A DNA stretch of 54,719 bases from Alkalimonas cellulosilytica (GTDB lineage Bacteria > Pseudomonadota > Gammaproteobacteria > Enterobacterales > Alteromonadaceae), in contig NZ_JAUHLI010000020.1 in assembly GCF_036325985.1 (NCBI RefSeq), forward strand, positions 1-54,719. Reading direction: 5' to 3'. Numbering within the stretch: position 1 is the first letter of the stretch; every line of letters starts with the position of its first letter. This document shows, piece by piece, positions 34,590 through 42,556 of this stretch. A program made the translations under genes and the position numbers. Below the pieces are notes generated by a model that made no database searches, was not told where the DNA came from, and saw only the letters and a program-made list of their open reading frames with translations.

Positions 34590-36656
34590 TTGTTTACCCC
34601 AACCGATGAGCAAAAAGCGATTTTTCAATTCCGTAATGGCTTTGCTACGGTATTTGCAGGCCCAGGCACTGGGAAGACCACTACCCTGTTGCAGTATGTG
34701 CAACAGGCCAATAATCCAGGTGAAAAAAAACTAATGCTGTGCTTCAATCGCAGCGTTAGTATTGAGCTTAAAGAGCGGCTGGAAAAGACAAATACCCCCG
34801 CTGTAGATGTCGCCACTTTTCATTCGTTGGCTTACAAGGCTCTGAAATTTGAGCTTCAAGAGCAGCTTGATACGGGCACTGACAATACTGCTCTGAAAAA
34901 TAAAATGATGCGACAAGCCCTGAAAGAGAGCCATCTTTCAAGTGCCGATATGCGGGATCTGGGCCGTTTAATCGATAGCGTCAAAGCTCAGGTTGCCACC
35001 GAAGTCGCTTCCAATCATCCGCTTAAGCGTGCTTACCATGCTTTTGAACGGCTTCGCCGGCAAGAGTCGGTTCTTTTTTATGAGGACTGGCTGCATTGCT
35101 ATGCCAAGCAACTGCGTCAGGATGGCGCGCCCGCATACGGTGTGGTGATGGTGGATGAAGCCCAGGATTTAAACCCCATTCAGTTTGAGCTGTTTCGCTT
35201 ACTTTGCCAGCATGCACACACGGCGATTATGGTGGGAGATGTTGATCAGTCGCTCTACGAATGGCGTGAGGCCGTTCCGGAAGCGTTATTGAGCTTCGAG
35301 ATACCGCATTTAAAACGCCAGGTGTTTACCTTAAGCAACACCTTTCGGTTTGGCCACCATCAAGCGATGGTGGCACAAGCCTTGATCCAGAAAAACTGTA
35401 TCCGCCATTCCATGGTCACCGTCAGCCAACTGGATACCCCGACACCTTTGCTGCTTCATCCCACTCAAAACACAATCAACACGGTGCTGGATAAAATTAC
35501 GGCTTTGCAAAAAAAGTATCCAAATGCACGTATTGCTGTGATTGCACGACTTTGGAGCCATTTGGATCCATTGCAGTGGGCCCTTCGCTTTCGTGCCATT
35601 CCCTACAACATTAAGAAGGATTACAAGCTGAGCAATGACAAGGCATTTGCTTTGGTACAAGCCTTGAGCGCACTGCAAAGTGAGGATTGGGATCGGTTAA
35701 CAAAGCAAGAGCGGCAGCAGCATTTGAGCAGTCTGTTAAGCCAACCTCAACAGCCAATTTCGAAGCAAGACAAGCAGCATCTTGCCAGGATGCTTGCCAA
35801 TGCTGCGAAAGAGCAACTGCGCCAAGTCGTGGATGGGCTGCTTGCCCAACAAGGTGGCCCTGCAGCGAAAGTCTTGGGTCATGTAAAGTTGGCCTTGCAG
35901 TTGCCCGTGGAGACCACCTGCGGTGCCAAAACCCTTGCCGCTTACTACCGGGAAACACAGCTATTCGAACGTATTGCGGAAAACAGCATTTTGAGTGAGG
36001 AGGGCTCAGAAGAACTGATCACGCATTACCAGGTTGTATTGCATATGTGCCAGCGAATGCGAAAACCGCTGGCGATCCTGGCAGCAAAGCTGAATGAAAA
36101 GTATGACAATAGCACAGCCTCGGCCAATCACAAGCTGGTACTTGGCAGCACTCATTATCACAAAGGCATGGAGTACGACTACGTGGTGGTGTTATGCGAT
36201 GAACACTGGGGTCGCTCAGCGACGATGCATGAGTCTGAGCGCTGCAACTTTTATGTGGCGATGACCCGTGCCAAACATGAAACGGCGGTGGTTTTGCCTG
36301 TCAGCAACAGCATTGCAGAACATTTGCCTGTTGCCGAGGCGTCGGAAATTCTAAAAAAACGACATTCGGGTACTGCCATTCAGGGGGGCATGTTGCCGGC
36401 ACTTCGGCTTTATGCACAAAAAGCTGGCTGGTTTGAGCAAGCCGATGAAGCAGCAGAGCCGAACAACAACCCACCCCAAAATGCACAGAAAACCGTGCAG
36501 CAGCCCAGTATTAAACAACGGCTAAAACACAAAGCTTCAGGCAGCTGGCACCAGGTGATGTCGATGAAGCAAAACACCGTTGTGGTGTTTGATCCGCAAA
36601 GCCGTTTGAAACAGCGGCACGCCTTGAATGAGCTGCACCAGCTGTACGAACTTTAA
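34590..36656 (+). CDS. UvrD/Rep-like SF1A helicase
   Basis: This ~688-residue superfamily 1A helicase has FAGPGTGKTTTLLQYV (Walker A), MVDEAQDLNPIQ (Walker B), VGDVDQSLYEWR (motif III), STHYHKGMEYDYVVVL (motif V) and FYVAMTRAKHE (motif VI). No nuclease domain is attached. There is no ATG near the start; TTG at 34590 has GGTGA upstream and keeps the usual operator-to-start distance. TTG 34530 or GTG 34578 are alternatives. Its divergent promoter with csx16 suggests a defence role, but no named system is evident. Confidence 0.85.
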   Translation: MFTPTDEQKAIFQFRNGFATVFAGPGTGKTTTLLQYVQQANNPGEKKLMLCFNRSVSIELKERLEKTNTPAVDVATFHSLAYKALKFELQEQLDTGTDNTALKNKMMRQALKESHLSSADMRDLGRLIDSVKAQVATEVASNHPLKRAYHAFERLRRQESVLFYEDWLHCYAKQLRQDGAPAYGVVMVDEAQDLNPIQFELFRLLCQHAHTAIMVGDVDQSLYEWREAVPEALLSFEIPHLKRQVFTLSNTFRFGHHQAMVAQALIQKNCIRHSMVTVSQLDTPTPLLLHPTQNTINTVLDKITALQKKYPNARIAVIARLWSHLDPLQWALRFRAIPYNIKKDYKLSNDKAFALVQALSALQSEDWDRLTKQERQQHLSSLLSQPQQPISKQDKQHLARMLANAAKEQLRQVVDGLLAQQGGPAAKVLGHVKLALQLPVETTCGAKTLAAYYRETQLFERIAENSILSEEGSEELITHYQVVLHMCQRMRKPLAILAAKLNEKYDNSTASANHKLVLGSTHYHKGMEYDYVVVLCDEHWGRSATMHESERCNFYVAMTRAKHETAVVLPVSNSIAEHLPVAEASEILKKRHSGTAIQGGMLPALRLYAQKAGWFEQADEAAEPNNNPPQNAQKTVQQPSIKQRLKHKASGSWHQVMSMKQNTVVVFDPQSRLKQRHALNELHQLYEL

Positions 36657-36669
36657 TACAAACTTGTGA
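36656..36669. promoter_or_regulatory. Palindromic operator, copy 10 (darT promoter)
   Basis: ATACAAACTTGTGA lies 59 nt before the darT ATG, with TAACCT 26 nt downstream as -10. Confidence 0.7.
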
Positions 36670-36728
36670 AGCCACCTTGCTGCATTTAGGTGGGCTAACC
36701 TAGCACCCGTCGTCATGCCGGAGGTGCT

Positions 36729-37352
36729 ATGCAAGCCTACAATCATTCACAATCGCTGCCTTTACTGAGCCATAGCTGGCATTTGACAATGGTGGATAAT
36801 TTACCCTCCATTTTTTTCGGTGGGCACGGCATTTTATGCAAAAATGAATTGAGCAAACAGCAGGTTGCTTATACCGACATTTCGCTGGCGACGGCGCAAC
36901 AGCGCCGCCATGCCAAACGGGTATTGGGCCGGCCTGTGCACGATTTCGTGCCTACTTTTGTTACTCAACGCAACCCCATGATGTTTTGCCGCCGAATGGA
37001 GCATGCCCGACTGGTTTGGCTGAAAATTGATTTAACCAAGATGGACCCGAAGCAATGCGTCACGTCACGTTACAATGTCGCCGCTAATTGCGAGCGGTTT
37101 GCGCCTGGTGTCTGTGCTGCTATCATCGACTGGCCTGTGATTCAGGCCACGTATTGGAAAGACTTTCAGAATGGCTCTGTAGCTCGGGGGGCTGAAGTTT
37201 TAGTGCACAACCGCATTCCGCTTAAAGCCATTGTGGCTGCTGAGGTTGCCAACCCAAACCTGCTTGCGCAGCTGGAAACCGATTATGGGTTGGCTACGCA
37301 CATGAACCCGGATGCATTTTTTTATCAAACCTACCAGAGAGCCTACGCATGA
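36729..37352 (+). CDS. darT: DarT-like DNA ADP-ribosyltransferase toxin
   Basis: This 207-residue protein matches DUF4433/DarT: HLTMVDNLPSIFFGGHGIL, the YTDISLATAQQRR NAD loop, and RPVHDFVPTFVTQRNPMMF. The catalytic Glu is E156 (RGAEVLVHNRIP). DarT modifies single-stranded DNA with ADP-ribose and acts as toxin and phage-defence effector. GGAGG precedes the ATG. It overlaps the antitoxin by ATGA. Confidence 0.9.
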   Translation: MQAYNHSQSLPLLSHSWHLTMVDNLPSIFFGGHGILCKNELSKQQVAYTDISLATAQQRRHAKRVLGRPVHDFVPTFVTQRNPMMFCRRMEHARLVWLKIDLTKMDPKQCVTSRYNVAANCERFAPGVCAAIIDWPVIQATYWKDFQNGSVARGAEVLVHNRIPLKAIVAAEVANPNLLAQLETDYGLATHMNPDAFFYQTYQRAYA

Positions 37353-38038
37353 GCCTAGATGTAATCACAGGAAATATTTTTACCAGCAATGCACAAACGT
37401 TGGTCAATACCGTCAATTGCGAGGGTGTAATGGGAGCCGGCATCGCACTGGAATGCCGCTTTCGCTACCCCGAGATGTTCGCACGCTACCAACAATTGTG
37501 CTCGGATGGACTGCTCACCCCGGGTAAGCTCTGGCTTTACAAGGGGCCGGAGCGTTTCGTTTTAAACTTTCCAACCAAAAACAGCTGGAAGCAGCCATCG
37601 CATTGGTCCTATGTCACACAAGGGCTTGAAAACCTTGCAAGCTCTTATCGACAACGCGGCATTACCAGCATCGCCCTGCCTTTGTTAGGGGCAGATAAAG
37701 GCGGCTTGCCAGCAGATCAGGTTTTGCAAAAGATGCAAGAACATTTGCTGCCAATGGCCGCAGAGATCCCAGTGCACATTTATTGCTACGACCCTTGCGC
37801 TAAAGATGATTTGTACGATCAGTTGGCAGCTTTATTTACGAACCATAGCCTGCAGGCTCTTAAGCAGCAAACGTCAATTAGTATCAAGCGACTGGAAGCG
37901 ATAAAGAACGTACTGGAGGAAGGCAGTATTTGCCAGCTCAACCAGCTGGCAAAAGTACCCGGCATTGGCATTAAAACTCTGGAGTCTTTGTTTCAGTTTA
38001 GCCGGCAGCAGCCCCCGCAAACAGCCTCCTTGTTTTAA
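37349..38038 (+). CDS. darG: DarG-like macrodomain antitoxin with HhH-type tail
   Basis: This 229-residue protein has an N-terminal macrodomain (VITGNIFTSNAQTLVNTVNC then GVMGAGIALECR) that removes ADP-ribose from DNA. After about residue 160 comes LNQLAKVPGIGIKTLESLF, a helix-hairpin-helix-like DNA-binding motif, in place of the usual longer DarG C-terminus. Coupled to darT by ATGA. Confidence 0.88.
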   Translation: MSLDVITGNIFTSNAQTLVNTVNCEGVMGAGIALECRFRYPEMFARYQQLCSDGLLTPGKLWLYKGPERFVLNFPTKNSWKQPSHWSYVTQGLENLASSYRQRGITSIALPLLGADKGGLPADQVLQKMQEHLLPMAAEIPVHIYCYDPCAKDDLYDQLAALFTNHSLQALKQQTSISIKRLEAIKNVLEEGSICQLNQLAKVPGIGIKTLESLFQFSRQQPPQTASLF

Positions 38039-38138
38039 AGCGTGACAAGGCTTACTTTGCCATCAAGGCTTAAGGCAACGCCTTTAAGTACCAAGCACTT
38101 TCTGACAGGCACCAAAGGATGAAGCCGCCTTCTGGTTG

Positions 38139-38228
38139 CTATTTATCTTTAGAACATGACTGCACAACCCACAGCAGACCAACTGTAAGCAATGCCATAG
38201 GCAACAACCACAGCATGGATGACAGCAT
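38139..38228 (-). CDS. Tiny single-span membrane protein (29 residues)
   Basis: The ATG at 38228 follows AAGGAGG. MLSSMLWLLPMALLTVGLLW is a transmembrane helix, then a Ser/Lys tail. MLWLxPxxxxTVGL is shared with the peptide at 38685-38783, so these two are paralogues. It lies downstream of the 89-residue membrane gene. Confidence 0.5.
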   Translation of the reverse strand: MLSSMLWLLPMALLTVGLLWVVQSCSKDK

Positions 38229-38267
38229 GCAACCTCCTTGGTGACCTGAACTCAGAAAAAGTGATGC

Positions 38268-38537
38268 TTATTTCGTAGAACGTGACCGCAAAAACACAAC
38301 GCCATACACCATAGTATACAAAATGGCATACAGCACACTGTGTTGGTTTTTAGGAACATAGTAGCGCAGGTAGGCATAGTACCCTAAAACTTGCAGGGTG
38401 AAACCCGTGCTGGCAAGGCTAAGGTACAACAGACTGAGGCTTGGCTCTGACTCTATCCAGGACAGATAGCAAAACCAGAGCATCCATAGAGCAATGGTAG
38501 TTACAGGGATAAAGCAGGCCAGTTTGGCTTTGATCAT
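38268..38537 (-). CDS. Small three-span membrane protein (89 residues)
   Basis: The ATG at 38537 follows AAGG with 9-nt spacing; longer starts (38675) lack a ribosome site and would cross the operator. Hydrophobic segments are around LACFIPVTTIALWMLWFCYL, LLYLSLASTGFTLQVLGYY and YAILYTMVYGVVFL, with a basic tail. No family recognised. Operator copy 11 lies 72 nt upstream. Confidence 0.6.
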   Translation of the reverse strand: MIKAKLACFIPVTTIALWMLWFCYLSWIESEPSLSLLYLSLASTGFTLQVLGYYAYLRYYVPKNQHSVLYAILYTMVYGVVFLRSRSTK

Positions 38538-38609
38538 GGGCATCAGCCTTAAAACAGTGAGGTTCGTGAGCACGGGAAGTATGACAGCCGCTTTGCAGCC
38601 AGCCTGCCC

Positions 38610-38623
38610 TAACAAACTTGTCA
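38610..38623. promoter_or_regulatory. Palindromic operator, copy 11
   Basis: TAACAAACTTGTCA lies 72 nt before the ATG at 38537, with TACTTC about 28 nt downstream on the bottom strand. Confidence 0.65.
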
Positions 38624-38684
38624 GGTCATGGATACAAAGTATCAAGTGTGCATTATTGCGCCGCACAGGCGGCAACCAGCACCG

Positions 38685-38783
38685 TTAGTCACCATGCTTG
38701 GTTTTGACATGCTTTCGCAGCAATAAAACTAAGCCTACAGTGGCCACCAATAATGGGACAAGCCATAGCATTTTTTCCATCAT
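38685..38783 (-). CDS. Tiny single-span membrane protein (32 residues)
   Basis: The ATG at 38783 (or 38780) follows AGGGAG. It begins MMEKMLWLVPLLVATVGLVL and has a basic tail with RKHVKTK. It is a paralogue of 38139-38228. The promoter carries an 18-bp GTTCGC/GCGAAC palindrome instead of the common operator. Confidence 0.5.
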   Translation of the reverse strand: MMEKMLWLVPLLVATVGLVLLLRKHVKTKHGD

Positions 38784-38820
38784 TCACTCCCTATGCGTTA
38801 ATTCATGCTAGCGTAGATAG

Positions 38821-38838
38821 GTTCGCTAATATGCGAAC
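38821..38838. promoter_or_regulatory. GTTCGC-GCGAAC operator
   Basis: GTTCGCTAATATGCGAAC, 37 nt before the tiny gene at 38783, matches the site at 40002-40019 before the XRE gene. Confidence 0.6.
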
Positions 38839-38914
38839 AAGCCTTTGAAATCCAATAACACTTTGGCGACGATTCAGGACAAGCACATCAACAGCCCAGC
38901 AGGTATTGGGCCAT

Positions 38915-39190
38915 AAACCATCACTTTTTTCGAGCGGTTGAACAACCGCTGCATGATACAAAGCTACTTCTCAGTTTATAACTTTCACTATATTGCGTGA
39001 GCACATTTTCGAGCCGCCATTCAGCTCAAGACCGAGAACCCTATAGCCTCGTTAACACCAACAAGCGAGGAACCGTCTGGATTTTTACAATATCGCGCAA
39101 CGTTTTATTCGTTGCCAATTGCTTCAACACTTAACTCATTTAGCTGTTCATTCGCAAGAAAAACTGCGGGCTCGAAAAAAGTGATGGTTT
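38915..39190. repeat. 21-bp perfect inverted repeats around a decayed segment
   Basis: 38915-38935 (AAACCATCACTTTTTTCGAG plus C) is repeated inverted at 39170-39190. The same sequence, with one change, lies at about 40666 between the exonuclease and HTH genes. The 234 bp between the arms hold the HTH remnant below. Confidence 0.8.
39010..39115 (-). pseudogene. Decayed HTH (HipB-like) gene fragment
   Basis: Bottom-strand translation gives TNKTLRDIVKIQTVPRLLVL then a stop, matching SDKTLRDIERGQTDPRLSVL of the gene at 40689-40970. Stops and lost flanks show decay. It is a remnant of a duplicated exonuclease-HTH-HipA unit. Confidence 0.7.
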
Positions 39191-39213
39191 GGCTTTTGTG
39201 TGTTCACGCCAAC

Positions 39214-39546
39214 CTAGTGTGCAGTAGTGTCAGCTTGGGTAAGGTCCCACAGCGTGCCCTGCCAGCCTGATATCGTGCCATTGTCACCACAGACAGGGCA
39301 AATCCAAACAATCTGTTGATCGTCTGGATCAATATAGCTGGCAATTTCACCAACACACGGCTTACGGTTGGGTCGCCTGCGACAAGGAACCTTGGGGTAC
39401 AGTTGTTCCCCATAGGGATCTCCCGTCGTTTCTTGCGTGATCGCAGTAAAGTACTCTGCCAATCGCAAACCAGGGCCTGAGCTTATGGCAATGGCGCCAT
39501 ACTCATTGAGATAGTGGCGCAGATCGACAATCCAGGTATCACTCAT
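39214..39546 (-). CDS. Small Cys-rich hypothetical protein
   Basis: This 110-residue protein has PCRRRPNRKPCVG and VWICPVCGDNGTISGWQGT, giving Cys pairs suited to a zinc ribbon. The C-terminal TISGWQGTLWDL recalls a small conserved bacterial family without function. GGGGGAG precedes the ATG. Confidence 0.7.
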   Translation of the reverse strand: MSDTWIVDLRHYLNEYGAIAISSGPGLRLAEYFTAITQETTGDPYGEQLYPKVPCRRRPNRKPCVGEIASYIDPDDQQIVWICPVCGDNGTISGWQGTLWDLTQADTTAH

Positions 39547-39593
39547 GCTCTCCCCCGCTCAACTGGTATTTCAGTGCTACCGATATCAACCCG

Positions 39594-39743
39594 TTACTCA
39601 TATTTTTTCTTGCGATCGTGACGATATGGTTTTCTGGCCGCTGTGGTTGCATGAACCGTTGCAACAGAGTGCTTAATCGAAGCTCTTAAACCGCGGGCAA
39701 TTGCAGCGCTGTACTTTCTGGACTGGTCATGTTTCATCCTCAT
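39594..39743 (-). CDS. Small basic protein overlapping the HTH gene
   Basis: A 49-residue ORF starts at the ATG at 39743 (or 39737), inside the end of the XRE gene. It is very basic (KPYRHDRKKKYE at the end) with no domain seen. The overlap suggests coupling but no family supports it. Confidence 0.4.
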   Translation of the reverse strand: MRMKHDQSRKYSAAIARGLRASIKHSVATVHATTAARKPYRHDRKKKYE

Positions 39744-39987
39744 TGAACAAGGTATCCAAATCGTCCCAATCCGGAAGACGATGGGTTTTATGCTCGACTT
39801 CAAAGGTCAAGCCCAACGCATCAAGCAAACGCTCAAAGATATCAAAAGATCCGCTAAAGCGGCCATTTTCAATTTCGGATATGGTTGATTTGTGAATGCC
39901 GGTAAGTTTAGATAAAGCCAGTTGTGTATAACCAAGCTCAGTTCTTTTGGCGCGAAGTGCTTTGCCAATTTCAATTCTGCTTGCCAT
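39727..39987 (-). CDS. XRE-family regulator
   Basis: This 86-residue protein is mostly an HTH: LRAKRTELGYTQLALSKLTG then IHKSTISEIENGRFSG. The short acidic tail (DDLDTLFNEDET) is antitoxin-like. It lies just below a GCGAA palindrome and probably represses itself. The only possible partner is the small basic ORF downstream. Confidence 0.85.
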   Translation of the reverse strand: MASRIEIGKALRAKRTELGYTQLALSKLTGIHKSTISEIENGRFSGSFDIFERLLDALGLTFEVEHKTHRLPDWDDLDTLFNEDET

Positions 39988-40001
39988 ACCCGCCCCACAA
40001 T

Positions 40002-40019
40002 ATTCGCTTATTGGCGAAC
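40002..40019. promoter_or_regulatory. GTTCGC-type operator of the XRE gene
   Basis: ATTCGCTTATTGGCGAAC lies 14 nt before the ATG at 39987 and shares its arms with the site at 38821. Confidence 0.65.
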
Positions 40020-40060
40020 ATTATAGTAAAAAACAACAATGTTTGCTATATAGCCAACAT

Positions 40061-40666
40061 CTATTTTTTACTTATGCCGCTTACCGTACTGTTATTGAAG
40101 CCTAACGTATTACAAGGGATCCACGGAAGCAACCGAGCCATATTGCGTGCATCGTCGATGCCACGATGATGACGGCCTTCAAAGGCAAGCCCATGAAAAG
40201 CCAATGCAGCTTGCAAACCAGAGCGGCGTTTAGCTGCCCTGCCCTCACGCCACAATTGCTTCAGGTTTTTGTGCGGTAATCCCATAAAAGCCGGTGCACA
40301 ACCGTGGTGTTGACGCTCAGCATCCAGCTGATGGCGATCGTAATCGCCCCAGGACGCCCAGCACACCGGCTCATACGCGGCAAGCCATGCATCTACGGCT
40401 TGAACCACCTCCGCATAGACTGGCGCGACAGCTACTTGCTGCTGCGTAATTCCGGTTAACTGGGTGCAAAAGGCACTGAGCTGTGGCCGTAACACTGGGC
40501 GCACCAGAAACGACTGAGCATCCAACACCGTGCCATCGGGCTCTGCCACTACGCAGCCAAACTCAATGACTTCCATATCCTCAACCGTTTGACGACGATT
40601 AAGGCCAGGCACATCACCATCCCAGCAAGTGGCTTCCAGGTCGACAATCAACAAATGTTTCATCAT
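40061..40666 (-). CDS. DEDDh 3'-5' exonuclease
   Basis: This ~201-residue exonuclease has HLLIVDLEATCWDG (D-E pair), CWASWGDYDRHQLDAE (motif II Asp) and HHRGIDDARNMARLLPWI (H-x4-D). Related proteins degrade RNA or ssDNA ends. Starts at 40672, 40666 or 40663 are all possible. The gene shares its 5' sequence with the inverted repeat at 38915-39190. Confidence 0.85.
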   Translation of the reverse strand: MMKHLLIVDLEATCWDGDVPGLNRRQTVEDMEVIEFGCVVAEPDGTVLDAQSFLVRPVLRPQLSAFCTQLTGITQQQVAVAPVYAEVVQAVDAWLAAYEPVCWASWGDYDRHQLDAERQHHGCAPAFMGLPHKNLKQLWREGRAAKRRSGLQAALAFHGLAFEGRHHRGIDDARNMARLLPWIPCNTLGFNNSTVSGISKK

Positions 40667-40688
40667 AACCATCACTTTTTTCAAGCGG

Positions 40689-40970
40689 TTAAACAACTCT
40701 GCGTGGCACAAAGCGGGCGCTTAGTTTAAAACCACCCGGAGCCAATAGCTTCGCTAGTACGGACAAACGTGGATCCGTCTGACCTCTTTCAATGTCTCTG
40801 AGCGTTTTATCCGACACCTTGGTGTACGCTGCGTATTGCGTTTGAGTCATGCCATACAGCTCGGTACGAATGCGCCGAATGGCCTCACCCAGCGAAAGGG
40901 ACCCAGCCTCAATCGCCGTTTCAATGTCATGGATTAACTCCAGCCGTTGCTCAGCTGACGAGCTTGTCAT
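40689..40970 (-). CDS. hipB: HipB-like XRE antitoxin
   Basis: This 93-residue HTH protein has YGMTQTQYAAYTKVSDKTLR and DIERGQTDPRLSVLAKLL. It starts at 40970 with GGGGGT upstream and overlaps the end of hipA by 20 nt. The order toxin then antitoxin is reversed from classical hipBA. Confidence 0.82.
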   Translation of the reverse strand: MTSSSAEQRLELIHDIETAIEAGSLSLGEAIRRIRTELYGMTQTQYAAYTKVSDKTLRDIERGQTDPRLSVLAKLLAPGGFKLSARFVPRRVV

Positions 40971-42294
40971 GCTGCACCCCCAATTCAATTAGCTTTTCAT
41001 GCACACGAGAAAAACCAAGGGCCGGAAAGTTGATAATTTCAGATGGGCACCCATGCTGCTGCAGTAACTCAGGTAAACGCAATAAGGGCTTACTGAGCAT
41101 GTTTAAAAAATCCAGCAGCTCTGACGGAGAGCCATAATGCGCTAACTGCTGGACCACTTTGTCAAATCGAACAACACCAGCCATTTCAAAATGCTCGCCC
41201 CACTTAAAAAGCCGCGTGATGTTTTCAGGATCCGCTTTCATCGGCGCAAAATCATAAATGGGAGCAAACCGGATATCGCCCTGAGATTTCAAAAATGAGA
41301 TGTTGCGACCATGGTTGTCGGAATTACCAAACATCACATTCAGAAAATCCCTGGCCAGATACTGTTTGGCAAAATCAACCGACGACATGCTGGTACAGTG
41401 GCTTATTTTCGACCAAATAGCGTCCATCACCGCAAAATGGTTTTGATAACTGCCAGGGCCGGCATTCAGCATTGAGTAAATGCTTTCCATACCCAGCCGA
41501 ACCGTTTTGCCCTCCTCAACCACAACATCAAAGCGTGGAAGCCACAAGCTGGTTTGGCCTTCATGTTCCAGCATCATCATCCGGCTTGCATCCAGGCTGG
41601 CAATCTCAGTCCCTTGTAAAACCTCGGCCAGAATGCGGTAAAATGCACCTTCGGCCTGTAAAATATGATTATCACGGGCAGTGCGCTGATTGCGGGCAAA
41701 CTTGGTCAAATATGGAATGGCGTTTAGGGGTTTGCCAGCAAAATCTGCATCGATGTATACCGACTGGCCGCTCACCATTAACAGCAGCTTTGGTGCAACC
41801 CCAACAGCCCCGGTCGCACCGCCAACCGCAGCGCCGTGCTCATTGGCATACTCCAAAAAATCGTGTTGCAGCGCCACAACGGCATCGAGAGGAAAGGCTT
41901 TTTGGTTGACTCCACTTGCTAAAGCAACGGACTCTTTAATGCGAAGATTACCAATAGGTGCCGTGCAGGCATGGGTTAGTAAAGCGAAGTTTTGCGAAAA
42001 AATACTCTGTCGGCTGACATCAAGATAATTCAGCCACCAGTCACGTGATTTGCCAACCGGCAACAAGTCGTCCAGCAACGAAGGCCAACCAGGGTAATCG
42101 ACAGGCAAGATGCTAACCGGTGCGTTGACTGAACAAGCCCAACTGTCAACGGTGTCGTACTTGGCCGCATCACGAATATACGCGCTCAGATAGCTCAGCC
42201 GAACAGGACTGCTGAGATCATCACCCAGAAAGTTGAGTTCGGCTGCATCCCACCACCGTCCCTGATTGAACAACTGCAACGTAAGCTTCTTCAC
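40951..42294 (-). CDS. hipA: HipA-family Ser/Thr kinase toxin
   Basis: This 447-residue protein has the HipA catalytic features MFGNSDNHGRNISFLKS (catalytic and metal residues) and FAPIYDFAPM. LWLPRFDVVV is the usual preceding strand. The GTG start at 42294 has AGGG close upstream. HipA kinases phosphorylate a tRNA synthetase or similar target and stop growth. Confidence 0.88.
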   Translation of the reverse strand: MKKLTLQLFNQGRWWDAAELNFLGDDLSSPVRLSYLSAYIRDAAKYDTVDSWACSVNAPVSILPVDYPGWPSLLDDLLPVGKSRDWWLNYLDVSRQSIFSQNFALLTHACTAPIGNLRIKESVALASGVNQKAFPLDAVVALQHDFLEYANEHGAAVGGATGAVGVAPKLLLMVSGQSVYIDADFAGKPLNAIPYLTKFARNQRTARDNHILQAEGAFYRILAEVLQGTEIASLDASRMMMLEHEGQTSLWLPRFDVVVEEGKTVRLGMESIYSMLNAGPGSYQNHFAVMDAIWSKISHCTSMSSVDFAKQYLARDFLNVMFGNSDNHGRNISFLKSQGDIRFAPIYDFAPMKADPENITRLFKWGEHFEMAGVVRFDKVVQQLAHYGSPSELLDFLNMLSKPLLRLPELLQQHGCPSEIINFPALGFSRVHEKLIELGVQHDKLVS

Positions 42295-42340
42295 CCTGCC
42301 ACCGGAACTTTATTACCGAATAAAAGCAATCATAGCTCAC

Positions 42341-42402
42341 AAAACAGAATCAATCTACCGTAAATCGGTATCAGACAGCAATAAAACGGAATCAAACTAT
42401 CG
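42341..42402. promoter_or_regulatory. Direct repeats upstream of hipA
   Basis: AAAACAGAATCAATCTACCG (42341-42360) and AAAACGGAATCAAACTATCG (42383-42402) match at 17 of 20 positions and are spaced 42 bp, four turns. Probable HipB sites. Confidence 0.55.
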
Positions 42403-42490
42403 TTCGCAGTCAGAACCAGTTCGACTTCCAGGTCAGCAGTCGAACTGCCAATACCTGCAAGGCTTGCAGCCAATCAGATGGCTCGGTGGT

Positions 42491-42543
42491 GCTTTAGGTG
42501 TTACAAAACTAACGAATTCTTGCTGCTTTGCAACACCTAAAGC
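42491..42543. repeat. 12-bp perfect inverted repeat
   Basis: GCTTTAGGTGTT and AACACCTAAAGC are separated by 29 bp, between alpA and hipA. It may be a terminator of alpA or a recombination site. No T-run follows. Confidence 0.5.
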
Positions 42544-42556
42544 AGAGTCGAGCTGG

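Noticed and set aside
38139..38783. Longer ORF start (38675) for the three-span membrane protein
   Set aside because: It would start upstream of operator copy 11 without a ribosome site.
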